A DNA stretch of 64,000 nt, taken from Singulisphaera sp. GP187 (lineage in GTDB: Bacteria > Planctomycetota > Phycisphaerae > Phycisphaerales > SM1A02). The DNA lies in assembly GCA_945871915.1 (NCBI GenBank), contig CAMBXO010000003.1:159794-223793 (forward strand), given 5' to 3'. The stretch's first letter is position 1, and every line of letters starts with the position of its first letter. Below, piece after piece: positions 29,530 through 39,334 of the stretch. The position numbers and the translations under genes were made by a program. The notes beneath the pieces were generated by a model, which was given only the letters and a program-made list of their open reading frames with translations, was not told where the DNA came from and ran no database searches.

Positions 29530-29820
29530 ATGACGGAGCAGGACTTCCTCTGTGACTTTTGCCAACGCCCGTGGAGCGTGGCCGGCCCGTTCGTCGAAGG
29601 TCATCACGGGTCATGTGTGTGCAGCGACTGCTTACAGTGCGCCATGGATCGACCCGCCACGGTCGAACCAACCACCTCATTTCGCTGTGGACTTTGCCTA
29701 GAAGACCGCACCGATTTGGCCTTCGCAACAGATCCGCCGCGTGCATGGCTCTGCCGCCGATGCCGCGATCAATCCATTCGCGTGCTCAAGCGAGATCAAG
29801 CCAGCGACCAGAAACTTTAG
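29530..29820 (+). CDS. Small protein with two tandem CxxC..CxxC zinc fingers (ClpX-type-like)
   Basis: LCDFCQRPWSVAGPFVEGHHGSCVCSDC ... FRCGLCLEDRTDLAFATDPPRAWLCRRC. Confidence 0.65.
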   Translation: MTEQDFLCDFCQRPWSVAGPFVEGHHGSCVCSDCLQCAMDRPATVEPTTSFRCGLCLEDRTDLAFATDPPRAWLCRRCRDQSIRVLKRDQASDQKL

Positions 29821-30488
29821 GTCTTTTTCACCAACGTCATGGAATGGAAGGGTCGCCCTTCCTGTCGATACTTGCGTTCAAAGTTGGTGCCCACCACTTC
29901 TCCTTGCGCAGCGCTGGAGGGTGGTTCAAATGGAAGGCGTTCAAAAAGATCGGACACCCGCATCACCAGCGACTCATACCACTCCCATAGCTGGGGATGA
30001 TCCGTCACAAGTCGCAACTCACCGCCAACCGTAAGCACTCGATGGAATTGCGAAAGCGCTTCCAATTGCAACACGCGGCGCTTGTGATGCCTGGCCTTGG
30101 GCCACGGGTCACTGAAATACAGATGCACAACACTCGTTGTCGCGTCATCCAGCCAGTGCGTCACAAACTCTGAAGCGTTGGCGTACAGCATGCGCACATT
30201 TGACAAATTGTGGCGCCGCATGCGATCTGCTGCATATCGGAAGAATTCCCCCGCATACTCAATGCCAAGAAAATCAACTTCTCGCCTCGCCGCTGCTTCC
30301 TGCACCAGAAAGGTTCCCTTGCCTGATCCAATTTCGATCTCGAATGGTCGCTTGGGCTCACGCGGACCGAAAAAAAACTCGGCATTCAGCCGACCTGCTG
30401 CCGGATCAGGAAGATCTCGCGCCAAGAACCCCCATGGCCGCATATCCACCGCTCCCATTTTCTCCGGAGCAGGTGGAATAGTGTTCAC
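29817..30488 (-). CDS. trmB: tRNA (guanine-N7-)-methyltransferase
   Basis: FEIEIGSGKGTFLVQEA, FLGIEYAGEFFRYAADR, YFSDPWPKARHHKRRV; GTGA overlap with rsfS stop. Confidence 0.92.
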   Translation of the reverse strand: MNTIPPAPEKMGAVDMRPWGFLARDLPDPAAGRLNAEFFFGPREPKRPFEIEIGSGKGTFLVQEAAARREVDFLGIEYAGEFFRYAADRMRRHNLSNVRMLYANASEFVTHWLDDATTSVVHLYFSDPWPKARHHKRRVLQLEALSQFHRVLTVGGELRLVTDHPQLWEWYESLVMRVSDLFERLPFEPPSSAAQGEVVGTNFERKYRQEGRPFHSMTLVKKT

Positions 30489-30910
30489 GCTTCGTCGGCC
30501 ACGACCCGGGAAGGCTTGCGAGGTCGTTCGCCAACTGGTCTGCTCCAGACAACGCGATCGGCATCCGCCCAAAGTCCATCCAGGTCGTACCACAATCGTT
30601 GTCCGGGCTCAAACAGGTGCACCACCACATCAACAAAGTCCGCCACGATCCATGTACCGCCCGAGTCTCGATCGCGCTTCCATCGATCCATACCCATCGC
30701 CGCGCCAAGTTTTTTCAACTCGTCTGCAACGCTGCGCATCTGACGATCGCTGGTTCCGTTTCCGATCACAAGGTATTCACAGACCTGGCTGCGACCTCGT
30801 ACATCGAGCAGCGAAACCTGTTCGCACTTCAGCTCGCTCATCATGCGCGACGCTTCGATCGCGAATGTTCGCACTTTGTCAGGATCGGTTTGGCTTTGCG
30901 TTCGCGTCAT
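30485..30910 (-). CDS. rsfS: Ribosome silencing factor
   Basis: 141 aa; VCEYLVIGNGTSDRQMRSVADEL, WIVADFVDVVVHLF, YDLDGLWADADRV. Confidence 0.92.
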   Translation of the reverse strand: MTRTQSQTDPDKVRTFAIEASRMMSELKCEQVSLLDVRGRSQVCEYLVIGNGTSDRQMRSVADELKKLGAAMGMDRWKRDRDSGGTWIVADFVDVVVHLFEPGQRLWYDLDGLWADADRVVWSRPVGERPRKPSRVVADEA

Positions 30911-30922
30911 GTAACAACAACA

Positions 30923-31240
30923 TCACGCAGACCGCTGGCGGCCACCCGTTCGACCGCCGCCACTGCGACCACCGCTCATACCGCCGCGTGATCCGCCGGG
31001 ACCGCCAGAATTCGGGCCACCCTCACTCTTGCCAGCACCACGACCAGTCCTTGCTGCCATCGGCGGCAACGGCGGACGCGCAGCCCGAATCGCTGCCCGA
31101 CGCTTTCGCTCGGATGGTTTTTCGTAGTACTGACGCTTTTTCAGTTCCTTGGTCAGCCCTTCCTTTTCACACAACTTCTTGAAGCGGCGCAGCATTTGTT
31201 CTGCACTCTCGCCAGCTCGGGCCTTAATTCGAATCGCCAT
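30923..31240 (-). CDS. rpsU: 30S ribosomal protein bS21 with long Gly/Arg-rich C-terminal tail
   Basis: MAIRIKARAGESAEQMLRRFKKLCEKEGLTKELKKRQYYEKPSERKRR then ..GGPNSGGPGGSRGGMSGGRSGGGRTGGRQRSA. Confidence 0.9.
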   Translation of the reverse strand: MAIRIKARAGESAEQMLRRFKKLCEKEGLTKELKKRQYYEKPSERKRRAAIRAARPPLPPMAARTGRGAGKSEGGPNSGGPGGSRGGMSGGRSGGGRTGGRQRSA

Positions 31241-31363
31241 ATTGAAATCGTTCCTTTTTTGTGAACATGCGAACCCGCCATCCAAAGGGCGGGTCGAGCA
31301 TGATGACCCAAACCCTGCGTCGATGCAAGTCACTTCAAAGCCACCAAAGGGCATAATCCAGCC

Positions 31364-31840
31364 ATGCGGCTGCTCGTCGACGCCTCGAATGTGCTTCATG
31401 TCACCGGGGTTCTTCCACCGGCCCTTGCTCTCTCCGAGCCATCCGAACTTGCTCAATTGATTCTTCGGAGTCGGTACAGCCAAGCCGACGTCACACTTGT
31501 GTGCGATGGGTCTCGTCCGGGGATGCAGAAACTTGGACAATTTGGATTGATTCAATTGCATTGGACGGGAGCCACCACGGCTGATTCCGTGATCGAGATG
31601 CTCTTGCAAAAAAGTAGCCACGCTCGCAGCTACACCGTCGTGTCCAATGACCGCGCGGTTCAGGCGAACGCACGGCACCGAGGTGCATCGGTGCTTTCAA
31701 GCGATCGCTTTCTTTCCTATCTTGCACGCGATGCCAACCGTACTCGCCAGACAAACACGCCTCTTCGAGATGTGCATTTGGATGAAGAGACGACGCAACG
31801 TTGGATGAAAGAACTTGGCCTCAACGAGGACACGCCATGA
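31364..31840 (+). CDS. NYN (YacP-like) domain nuclease-type protein
   Basis: MRLLVDASNVLHVTG; VTLVCDGSRP; YTVVSNDRAVQANARHRGASVLSSDRF. Confidence 0.8.
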   Translation: MRLLVDASNVLHVTGVLPPALALSEPSELAQLILRSRYSQADVTLVCDGSRPGMQKLGQFGLIQLHWTGATTADSVIEMLLQKSSHARSYTVVSNDRAVQANARHRGASVLSSDRFLSYLARDANRTRQTNTPLRDVHLDEETTQRWMKELGLNEDTP

Positions 31841-32445
31841 ATGACATCGATTTTGATCATCCCCCAGTAGATCCCATCGCTGCGTGCGAGGCATGGTTTC
31901 AATGGTCCAATGGGCTCGGCATTCCCAATCCAAATTCCATGACGCTTGCAACGGTGGATTCGAGCGGGCGCCCGAGTGCCCGCATCGTCCTGCTTCGCGG
32001 CTTTGATGCTCGCGGAGCCGTTTTCTATACCAATCGACTTAGCCGCAAGGGAGTGGAACTCTCGGCCAATGATTACGCAACCCTGCTCTTTCATTGGGAT
32101 CAAAGTCCACTCGGTCGGCAGCTTCGCATTTCTGGTTCCGTCACTCACACCAGCGAAGAGGAGAGCGATGCGTATTGGAAAACGCGTCCGCGCGAGAGTC
32201 AGATCAATGCATGGGCGAGCCAACAGAGTCAACCCGTTGCCAATCGCGCAGAATTAGAACGAGCCAACGCAGAATTTGGCGAGAAATTCCACGGCCTTGA
32301 AATTCGTCGTCCACCCCACTGGGGCGGCTATCGCGTTTCACTCGAGTGCATTGAATTCTGGCTCGGCCACGCATTCCGTTTGCATGATCGGATTGTGTAT
32401 TCGCGGCACGGCACCTCATGGCGCGTTCAGCGACTCAATCCATAA
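31837..32445 (+). CDS. pdxH: Pyridoxamine 5'-phosphate oxidase
   Basis: PNSMTLATVDSSGRPSARIVLLRGFDARGAVFYTNRLSRKG; C-terminal FWLGHAFRLHDRIVYSRHGTSWRVQRLNP; ATGA overlap. Confidence 0.93.
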   Translation: MNDIDFDHPPVDPIAACEAWFQWSNGLGIPNPNSMTLATVDSSGRPSARIVLLRGFDARGAVFYTNRLSRKGVELSANDYATLLFHWDQSPLGRQLRISGSVTHTSEEESDAYWKTRPRESQINAWASQQSQPVANRAELERANAEFGEKFHGLEIRRPPHWGGYRVSLECIEFWLGHAFRLHDRIVYSRHGTSWRVQRLNP

Positions 32446-32457
32446 AGCGTGACTGCC

Positions 32458-35400
32458 TTAGGCGAAAGCGCCTTCCGATCGATTGGTGTTGAACGTGCGG
32501 CGAGGTTCTCGCTTCGCTGGAATCCAACCTCCGATCACATTCACATCACCAAGTTCTCCAAGCGTTTCGCGCAATCGCGTCAGCAGCGCTGCACTGGGAA
32601 CAACTCTCAACCCGCGTGCCGCCATGACAACTTCGCGACCATCCTCCAATTCGATTCGCAGAAATGTGTCCACAGGCCTGCCTTGAAGCGACTGTGATCC
32701 ACCCGCTGCCTGACGAAGAATCCCGCCGACCATCCGCCACACAACCGCAAACGGTTCATCCTGATCACCGTGCTTGCCCCGCAGCCTCAATTCCACTCGG
32801 GTCGCCAAGTGCTCTTGGGCCTGCTCGATCGGAAGCACTCGATCCACAATGATGCTGGCTTCCGCCCGCGAACGATCCACACTGCCGATCACAATGACTG
32901 GCCGATCGACTTGCAGAAACTCGCCAGACCTCGCAAACCCGTCGGGGAAGATCACGCCTTCCACTTGCCCGTGATTGTCCGCAAGTGAAAGCATGGCCAT
33001 CCGTCGTCCCGGATCCTTTCCGCGCTTACTCACCGTTGGACGAATCCTCAGGACAATGCCCGCCATCACCACCGCACTCTCGCCTGGGAGTTCCGCAATG
33101 TCCTTGCTCTGAACGCTGCAGAATGTGCGAACAACCCACGCGAAATCATCCAGTGGATGACCGCTCACATGAAATCCAATGGCATCTTTCTCCATCGCCA
33201 ACATGGTGAGGCGATCCCATGCTGGAGTCACTTTGAGCGACACCACACGAGGCGCGGAACTGGCCGCGGCACTTGGCATAGTGCCAAACATATTGAGTTG
33301 CCCGGTCCGGCGATCATTGGCGTGTGACTGACCCGTTGCAATCGCGTCGGCAATCGTTGCAACCATACTGGCTCTGGCAGCCAATCCGTGCAGTGAATCA
33401 AAGGCCCCGCCCTTCACCATGGCTTCGATTGTGGCTCGGTTCACCATTCTCAAATCGACTCGCTCGCAAAAATCATGTAAATCACTAAAGCGTCCGTGAG
33501 CAAGACGCTCCTTCACAATCGACTCGATCGCGATCGAACTCGCCCCCTTGATGGCCTGCAAACCAAAGCGAACATGCCCATGGACCGCGTCTCGAGGCTC
33601 ATCTGCAGCAAAGGCCACCGCAAAATCTGCGGCACTTAGATTCACATCCGGTGGCAACACTTGTACGCCAAGATGCGGCTTCGATGGCGTCGAATCACTC
33701 CACGGACAGCGACGGCAATCTTCAAGATACATGGACCATTCACCGATCTTGCCGCCAGCTTGACTTTCAAAACTCAAGACACTCGCCATATAAAACGCAG
33801 GGAAATAAGTCTTCAAGTAGGCCGTCTGATACGCAATGATGGCGTACCCACTTGAGTGACTCTTGTTGAAGCCGTACCCAGCGAATCGGAGAATCAAGTC
33901 AAAGAGTTCCTCGGCCGTTTGGTTGTCAACGCCTCGCGTGGCAGCACCCGCCACAAAATCGGACTTGGCACGAGCCATCACATCCTGTTTCTTCTTGCTA
34001 ATAGCTTTGATGATTGTGTAAGCGGAACGCAGCGGAATGCCACCAAGATGGTGCAGCACCTGCATGACTTGCTCCTGATACACCATAATTCCATAGGTTT
34101 CCGCCACAAGGCGATCCACCACAGGATGAATAAGTGGAACCTGCTGACGCCCATTCTTGCGAGCGTTGTAGTGAGGAATCAGATCCATGGGTCCAGGTCT
34201 GTACAGCGCGTTGGCAGCGATGAGATCCTCAAGCCGATCAGGCTTCATATCCATCAGCAATTTGCGCATGCCGCCGGATTCAAACTGAAACACGCCCACC
34301 GTTTCTCCGCGCCGAAATAACCCAAGCACTCGCTGATCATCCATACTCAAGCGATCGAGATCAAGCGGGTGTGCGCCGTCATGCATGGTTCGCCCCACCG
34401 CTTTCCAAATCTCATCATCCGAGAGCCCTTCACGCACCAGGGTTCGACACCTTTCAATGGTGCTCAACGTGCGCAATCCAAGGAAATCCATCTTCAACAA
34501 CCCCATCCGTTCGCACGTTGGGCCATCCCATTGCGTCACAATTTCATCGCCGCCACCGGTGGCTCGACAGAGCGGCACCAAATCCTCAAGCGGCCGCGTG
34601 GCAATCACCACTCCAGCGGCGTGAATGCCCGCGTGACGAGCGTGATCCTCCAAGGCTTGCGCGTGCTCAACTACTTTGGCAATCGCCGGATCCCCGTCGA
34701 CTGCTTTCCGAAACTCTGGTTCTTTTTTCAACGCTTCTTCAAGTGTGATGTTCAACTCTGCTGGCACCAGATTGGAAAGTCGCTGTCCCTCCGAAGGGGC
34801 CATCCCCATCACTCGTGCCACATCCTTGACCGCCTGCTTGGCTTTCAGGCGACCAAAGGTGATGATCTGCGCCACATGCCCATACTTATTGCGAACATAT
34901 TCAAGCACGCGTGCCCGCCCATCCTGACAAATATCAACATCGATGTCGGGGTATTCGCTTCGATCTGGATCGGTGAACCGCTCAAAGAGCAGACCGAATT
35001 TTTCTGGGCACGCATTCGAAAGCCCCAGCACATATCCAACCATCGTTCCCACTCCACTTCCACGCGCGAGTGCAGGAATCCCTTGCCGCCGTGCCCATGC
35101 CACAAAATCCCACACAATCAGGAAGTACGCCGAAATGTTCTTGTCCGCCAGCACTTGTAGCTCTCGCTCCAATCGAGCTCGAATCTGTGGCGTAACACCA
35201 GCCTCACCATATCGCCACAGGGCGCCGGCTTCCGCGAGCGTTCGCAATGCGTTGTCACACTCACTCTTGGCCTGTTTGCGCTCTGTGTCGCTGGCATCGC
35301 TCCCCTGAAATGGCAGCAACTCAAAACTTTCGCAAATAGCATTAAACCACTCCGTCGAACCCTTGGAGTTCATGGCCGCGGGTTCGCCACCTCGTTTCAC

Positions 35401-36318
35401 CCGCACCAACGGCGCATGGCTTTCCTCGCGCGGCAGAATCACGTTGCAGCGATCTGCAATACACACCGTGTTGTCGACGGCCTCTGGAACATCTGCAAAG
35501 AGCTCCGCCATCTGCGCCGGGTCTTTCACATACAACTCAGAACTGTAGATCAGGCGGTCGTTGGAATCTTTGTTCTTCTGCAACGAAATACAACAGAGCG
35601 TGTCGTGCGCATCGTGATCTTCTCGCCGAAGGAAATGGGCATCGTTGTCACAAACGAGCGGCAATTTCAATTCATCAGCGAGCTTCCGAACAAGCGGGTC
35701 GATCCGCCATTGCTCTTCTACATGCCGCTGAAGTTCAAGATAAAAACAGGGATCACCTTTCTCATTGGTGCCAAAGCACTCGGCGTGCCAAAGGGCGTCC
35801 TCGCGTGCGGCCTGCCACGCCTTCACATCCTTGGTTCGGTCGAACTCCATCAGCCAGTGTGCAATGCTTGAGCCAAGGTGCCCATTGATGGCAATGATTC
35901 CTTTGCCCCACTTCTCAAGTGTGCTTCGATCCATACGAGGCTTGTAATAAAACCCCTTCAGAAACGCATCGGAACTCAACTTCATCAGGTTGTGCCAACC
36001 CTGCAAAGTTTCGGCCAGCAACACAAGATGAAATCCGCTGTCGGCTAACCCATTGGGTTTGTGATCGCAGCGATCACCGGGTGCCACATACGCTTCAATT
36101 CCAAGAATTGGTTTGATGCCCCTCGCATGGGCTGCCTCATAAAACTCCATCGCTGCATGCAGATTGCCGTGATCCGTTACGGCAACGGCGTCCATGCCCA
36201 AAGCCTTGACGCGCTCAATCAGCGGAACAATTCTGTTGCCGCCATCGAGCAAGCTGTACTCGGTGTGCAGATGCAAGTGAACAAATTTTGGATGCGGGGT
36301 CTCTCGCATGAACTTCAA
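32458..36318 (-). CDS. dnaE: DNA polymerase III subunit alpha
   Basis: 1286 aa; PHP domain FVHLHLHTEYSLLDGGNR; YPDIDVDICQDGR; GIMVYQEQVMQ. Confidence 0.96.
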   Translation of the reverse strand: MKFMRETPHPKFVHLHLHTEYSLLDGGNRIVPLIERVKALGMDAVAVTDHGNLHAAMEFYEAAHARGIKPILGIEAYVAPGDRCDHKPNGLADSGFHLVLLAETLQGWHNLMKLSSDAFLKGFYYKPRMDRSTLEKWGKGIIAINGHLGSSIAHWLMEFDRTKDVKAWQAAREDALWHAECFGTNEKGDPCFYLELQRHVEEQWRIDPLVRKLADELKLPLVCDNDAHFLRREDHDAHDTLCCISLQKNKDSNDRLIYSSELYVKDPAQMAELFADVPEAVDNTVCIADRCNVILPREESHAPLVRVKRGGEPAAMNSKGSTEWFNAICESFELLPFQGSDASDTERKQAKSECDNALRTLAEAGALWRYGEAGVTPQIRARLERELQVLADKNISAYFLIVWDFVAWARRQGIPALARGSGVGTMVGYVLGLSNACPEKFGLLFERFTDPDRSEYPDIDVDICQDGRARVLEYVRNKYGHVAQIITFGRLKAKQAVKDVARVMGMAPSEGQRLSNLVPAELNITLEEALKKEPEFRKAVDGDPAIAKVVEHAQALEDHARHAGIHAAGVVIATRPLEDLVPLCRATGGGDEIVTQWDGPTCERMGLLKMDFLGLRTLSTIERCRTLVREGLSDDEIWKAVGRTMHDGAHPLDLDRLSMDDQRVLGLFRRGETVGVFQFESGGMRKLLMDMKPDRLEDLIAANALYRPGPMDLIPHYNARKNGRQQVPLIHPVVDRLVAETYGIMVYQEQVMQVLHHLGGIPLRSAYTIIKAISKKKQDVMARAKSDFVAGAATRGVDNQTAEELFDLILRFAGYGFNKSHSSGYAIIAYQTAYLKTYFPAFYMASVLSFESQAGGKIGEWSMYLEDCRRCPWSDSTPSKPHLGVQVLPPDVNLSAADFAVAFAADEPRDAVHGHVRFGLQAIKGASSIAIESIVKERLAHGRFSDLHDFCERVDLRMVNRATIEAMVKGGAFDSLHGLAARASMVATIADAIATGQSHANDRRTGQLNMFGTMPSAAASSAPRVVSLKVTPAWDRLTMLAMEKDAIGFHVSGHPLDDFAWVVRTFCSVQSKDIAELPGESAVVMAGIVLRIRPTVSKRGKDPGRRMAMLSLADNHGQVEGVIFPDGFARSGEFLQVDRPVIVIGSVDRSRAEASIIVDRVLPIEQAQEHLATRVELRLRGKHGDQDEPFAVVWRMVGGILRQAAGGSQSLQGRPVDTFLRIELEDGREVVMAARGLRVVPSAALLTRLRETLGELGDVNVIGGWIPAKREPRRTFNTNRSEGAFA

Positions 36319-36384
36319 TCAATCTCCTCAGTGGCTCCGCCACCGACGCTCTATGGTAGTGGCGGGGTCTCGGGAACCATTCGT

Positions 36385-37284
36385 TCAACCCGATGTCTGG
36401 GCATTGAGCGATGTCAGCCATCCATGCCTCAATCGCAGCGTGGCCTCTCCCGGACTCCCACTTCCGATTGTGCTGCCTTCAACCCGAACAACCGGCAGGA
36501 CCCCCCAACTCACATTGGTCAAGAACGCCTCATCCGCTCGAAGCACATCATCAATATTCAAATTGGTTCGCTCCACGTGAAGTCCACACTCGCGAGCCAA
36601 TCCGATCACCGTCCTCCTGGCAATTCCGGGCATCACGGGGCTTCGATTCTGCTCGGCAGTTTCTTCCCCACGAGCCAACGGAGTCACAAGTCGATCCCCT
36701 TGCACAAGGAACACATTACATGTGCACCCGCAACACAAGCGATTGCTTGAATCAAACCAGATTGCCTCGGCTGCGCCGGATTGGGCCGCCGCTTGAAGGG
36801 CCGCCAATCGAGGCCAATACCAGAGCACTTTGTGCCCACCGAATCGATCCAATGGACTCAGCCGATCATCGGCAACCGAAACAGTTACACCTCGATCAAA
36901 CAATTCTTGTGGAAAGGGCGTGATGGGTGAAGCGACAATCATCAGGCAAGGATTGACCTCCACCGGTTTCCCCTCGCGTGCATCTCGCAGCATGTTCACC
37001 ACTCCCCCTGTCAGCGTGAGCCGCAATCGAGCTTCGGGCTGTGCCCACTTCGCCATCACCTGCTCCACTGCCTGCGCCAATGGCTCCACTCGAAGTTGTT
37101 CTGAAAATCCTAACGCCCGGGCGCTGTCAGCCAGTCTCTCAAGATGGTCCGCCAATCGAAAGACTCTTCCGTTCCGCGCTTGCATCGTCTCGAACAATCC
37201 CACTCCATGCTGAAGGCCGGAATCCAAAGCCGAGACCTTGGCCGCATCGGCATCCACAAACGATCCATTGAGCCAAATCACCAT
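36385..37284 (-). CDS. Class IV PLP-dependent aminotransferase (BCAT/ADC-lyase family)
   Basis: LDSGLQHGVGLFETMQARNGRVFRLADHLERLADSA; EAFLTNVSWGVLPV. Confidence 0.88.
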   Translation of the reverse strand: MVIWLNGSFVDADAAKVSALDSGLQHGVGLFETMQARNGRVFRLADHLERLADSARALGFSEQLRVEPLAQAVEQVMAKWAQPEARLRLTLTGGVVNMLRDAREGKPVEVNPCLMIVASPITPFPQELFDRGVTVSVADDRLSPLDRFGGHKVLWYWPRLAALQAAAQSGAAEAIWFDSSNRLCCGCTCNVFLVQGDRLVTPLARGEETAEQNRSPVMPGIARRTVIGLARECGLHVERTNLNIDDVLRADEAFLTNVSWGVLPVVRVEGSTIGSGSPGEATLRLRHGWLTSLNAQTSG

Positions 37285-37302
37285 GGATCGAAAGGTAACA
37301 GC

Positions 37303-37346
37303 CTAGAAAATGACAGACGCCGCAGAGGGGAACTCTGCGGCGTCTG
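37303..37346 (-). terminator. Terminator downstream of anti-sigma gene
   Basis: CAGACGCCGCAGAG-ttcccc-CTCTGCGGCGTCTG then tcattttct on minus strand. Confidence 0.75.
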
Positions 37347-37392
37347 CGTTTGGAAGGGTTGGGGGAGTGAAGTCTTTCAGTTCAAGGCAAGG

Positions 37393-38262
37393 TCAGGCCG
37401 TTTCAAGCACAACCTGGCCATCGGAATCAATGAGTTGCAGTTTGCAAGTCTGAATCAACTGGCCATCCGTACGGCGAAGGAGTGCGCCGGAGAGCTGCAC
37501 GGCTTTCCCAGTGACTGAACCGAGATCATGCTGCCCCTGTGCGTCAATCATCCGAACGGTGTACACCTGATTCAGGTCCAGACCAAAGGCAACCAGAACG
37601 CTTTCGCCCGTCTTGGGATCAACCAAGACCGTTGCAGACACATTCAGGTTTGCATTCACTGGAACAAGCGAACGAATTTTGGTTCCGCTGTTTAAGAAAC
37701 TCTGGAAACTGGGCCCAAGAGTCGAGCTCACTTGGCTCGCCGTTTCTGTGCTGTAGGCAAGTTGCCCCAACTTCACAGCTTCACCGGCGACCATGCTGAC
37801 CCATACAAGGCTGACCAGCAATGCGGCAGCCAATCCGACAGACGCCGCTCGCCACATCACCAAGGTGCGACTCATGGCGCGATAGTTGGCTGCACGGCGT
37901 TCATGTTGAATGGAATCCATGACATGTGCATTCACATCAGAAGGTGTCGCAACGGTTGATCGGCGCACTCTGGTTCCAATGGTGGCAATAGGTTGAAGCT
38001 CCGTTGCTTCATCTTCTAATGCATCCATTACGGCACCCAGCACGCGACCGCGAAGACCGGCTGCCGGCAACTCATCACTCAGCATGGACGAGTCAACAAC
38101 CACGGCTGCTTGCAGTTGACGAATCTCCTCCTGCACGGTTGCGGAAGCTGCGTGAAAGCTCTTTGAAAAGTGTGAGGCCTCAAAATCATCCAGAAGCCCC
38201 ATGGCATCAAGAGAGGCCTGTTCGATCAGTTCTTCGCGATTCAGTAGTTCATTCGCATTCAT
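37393..38262 (-). CDS. Anti-sigma factor (RskA-like, single TM)
   Basis: MNANELLNREELIEQASLDAMGLLDDFEASHF; central TM AASVGLAAALLVSLVWVSMVAG; downstream of ECF sigma gene. Confidence 0.78.
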   Translation of the reverse strand: MNANELLNREELIEQASLDAMGLLDDFEASHFSKSFHAASATVQEEIRQLQAAVVVDSSMLSDELPAAGLRGRVLGAVMDALEDEATELQPIATIGTRVRRSTVATPSDVNAHVMDSIQHERRAANYRAMSRTLVMWRAASVGLAAALLVSLVWVSMVAGEAVKLGQLAYSTETASQVSSTLGPSFQSFLNSGTKIRSLVPVNANLNVSATVLVDPKTGESVLVAFGLDLNQVYTVRMIDAQGQHDLGSVTGKAVQLSGALLRRTDGQLIQTCKLQLIDSDGQVVLETA

Positions 38263-38314
38263 GGCGGCGACCCTGCTCCTATGATCGGCTGTTTGCAAGC
38301 CCGATCTTTGCCGC

Positions 38315-38346
38315 CAACAAACAAGGCGGCACCCTTTTGTGCCGCC
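38315..38346 (-). terminator. Hairpin between ECF sigma and anti-sigma genes (attenuator/terminator)
   Basis: Minus strand GGCGGCAC-aaaaggg-TGCCGCC followed by TTGTTTGTT. Confidence 0.6.
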
Positions 38347-38516
38347 CGACCCGGTGACAAACGAATGTCACACATTGAGAGCGGTGGCACGCATCCCGGA
38401 CGCCTTTCGGCTCCCGCCACTCCCTCTTTGATTACCAGTGAATACGAGCCCCTCTTAAATTGGGGTGCAGTCTTGTAGAAAAAATCTGTTTGAGTTACTC
38501 AAATCCACTCTGAGGG

Positions 38517-39092
38517 TCATGCCAAATGCTGTTCGGCGTCCCCTAGTCGCTCCCTCAAACGGGCCAAACCACGGCTTAAAGCACTTTTTACGGTTCCCAG
38601 GGGGGCATCCAGCTGTTCGCTGACCTCACGCAGCGTGAAACCCTGTAAATACGCCCGCTCGATTACTTCCCGCTGTAATTCAGGGAGTTCCTGGATTCTG
38701 GCTCTCAAAGCCTGATTCGCCTCGACCGGCTGAACCGGTGCCTTAGCCTGCTTTGTCGAAACAAATGTGCTCTCCGTATCCGCCTCAAGGCCGAGAACTT
38801 CTGGCCTAGAAACTTTGCGGCGAAGCCGATCGATGAGATGGCGGCGTGCAATCAGCATCACCCATGTCACCAGCCGTGCACGTCGTGGATCGAATCGATC
38901 CGCAGTCTTCCACAGGCGCACAAAGATCTCCTGTGATGCATCCTCGGACTCTGCTCGAGATGTCAAAACCTGCCTTGCAGCCTTAAAAACCAAGGCTCCG
39001 AAGCGATCGTAAAGTTCTGCAATGGCAGACTCATCGCCCGAAGCCACACGGCTCATAAGCACCCATTCCTCGTCGCCTGTTTGAAAAACCAT
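38517..39092 (-). CDS. ECF-type RNA polymerase sigma factor
   Basis: AIAELYDRFGALVFKAARQVLTSRAESEDASQEIFVRLWKTADRFDPRRARLVTWVMLIARR; REVIERAYLQGFTLREVSEQLDAPLGTVKSALSRGLARLRE. Confidence 0.93.
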   Translation of the reverse strand: MVFQTGDEEWVLMSRVASGDESAIAELYDRFGALVFKAARQVLTSRAESEDASQEIFVRLWKTADRFDPRRARLVTWVMLIARRHLIDRLRRKVSRPEVLGLEADTESTFVSTKQAKAPVQPVEANQALRARIQELPELQREVIERAYLQGFTLREVSEQLDAPLGTVKSALSRGLARLRERLGDAEQHLA

Positions 39093-39334
39093 TTCCACTC
39101 CTCCATTTCTCGAATTGTCAATGGGCAGGCCACAAGCCCGCCGCTCCAAGGACAACCTACACCGACTTTAGAAGAAGTCAGAAAGAATGTCATAAAATTC
39201 CTCGCATTGAGTCAATCCTGTGGCATGATGGGTTTGGGCCTGTTTCTCTCAGGCCTTCGCTCAGCCCAAGGTCCCCGTCAATTATTGACTGACGAGTGGA
39301 TGGTTGCCGATGTTTGGTCTGGATTTGTTTCGAA

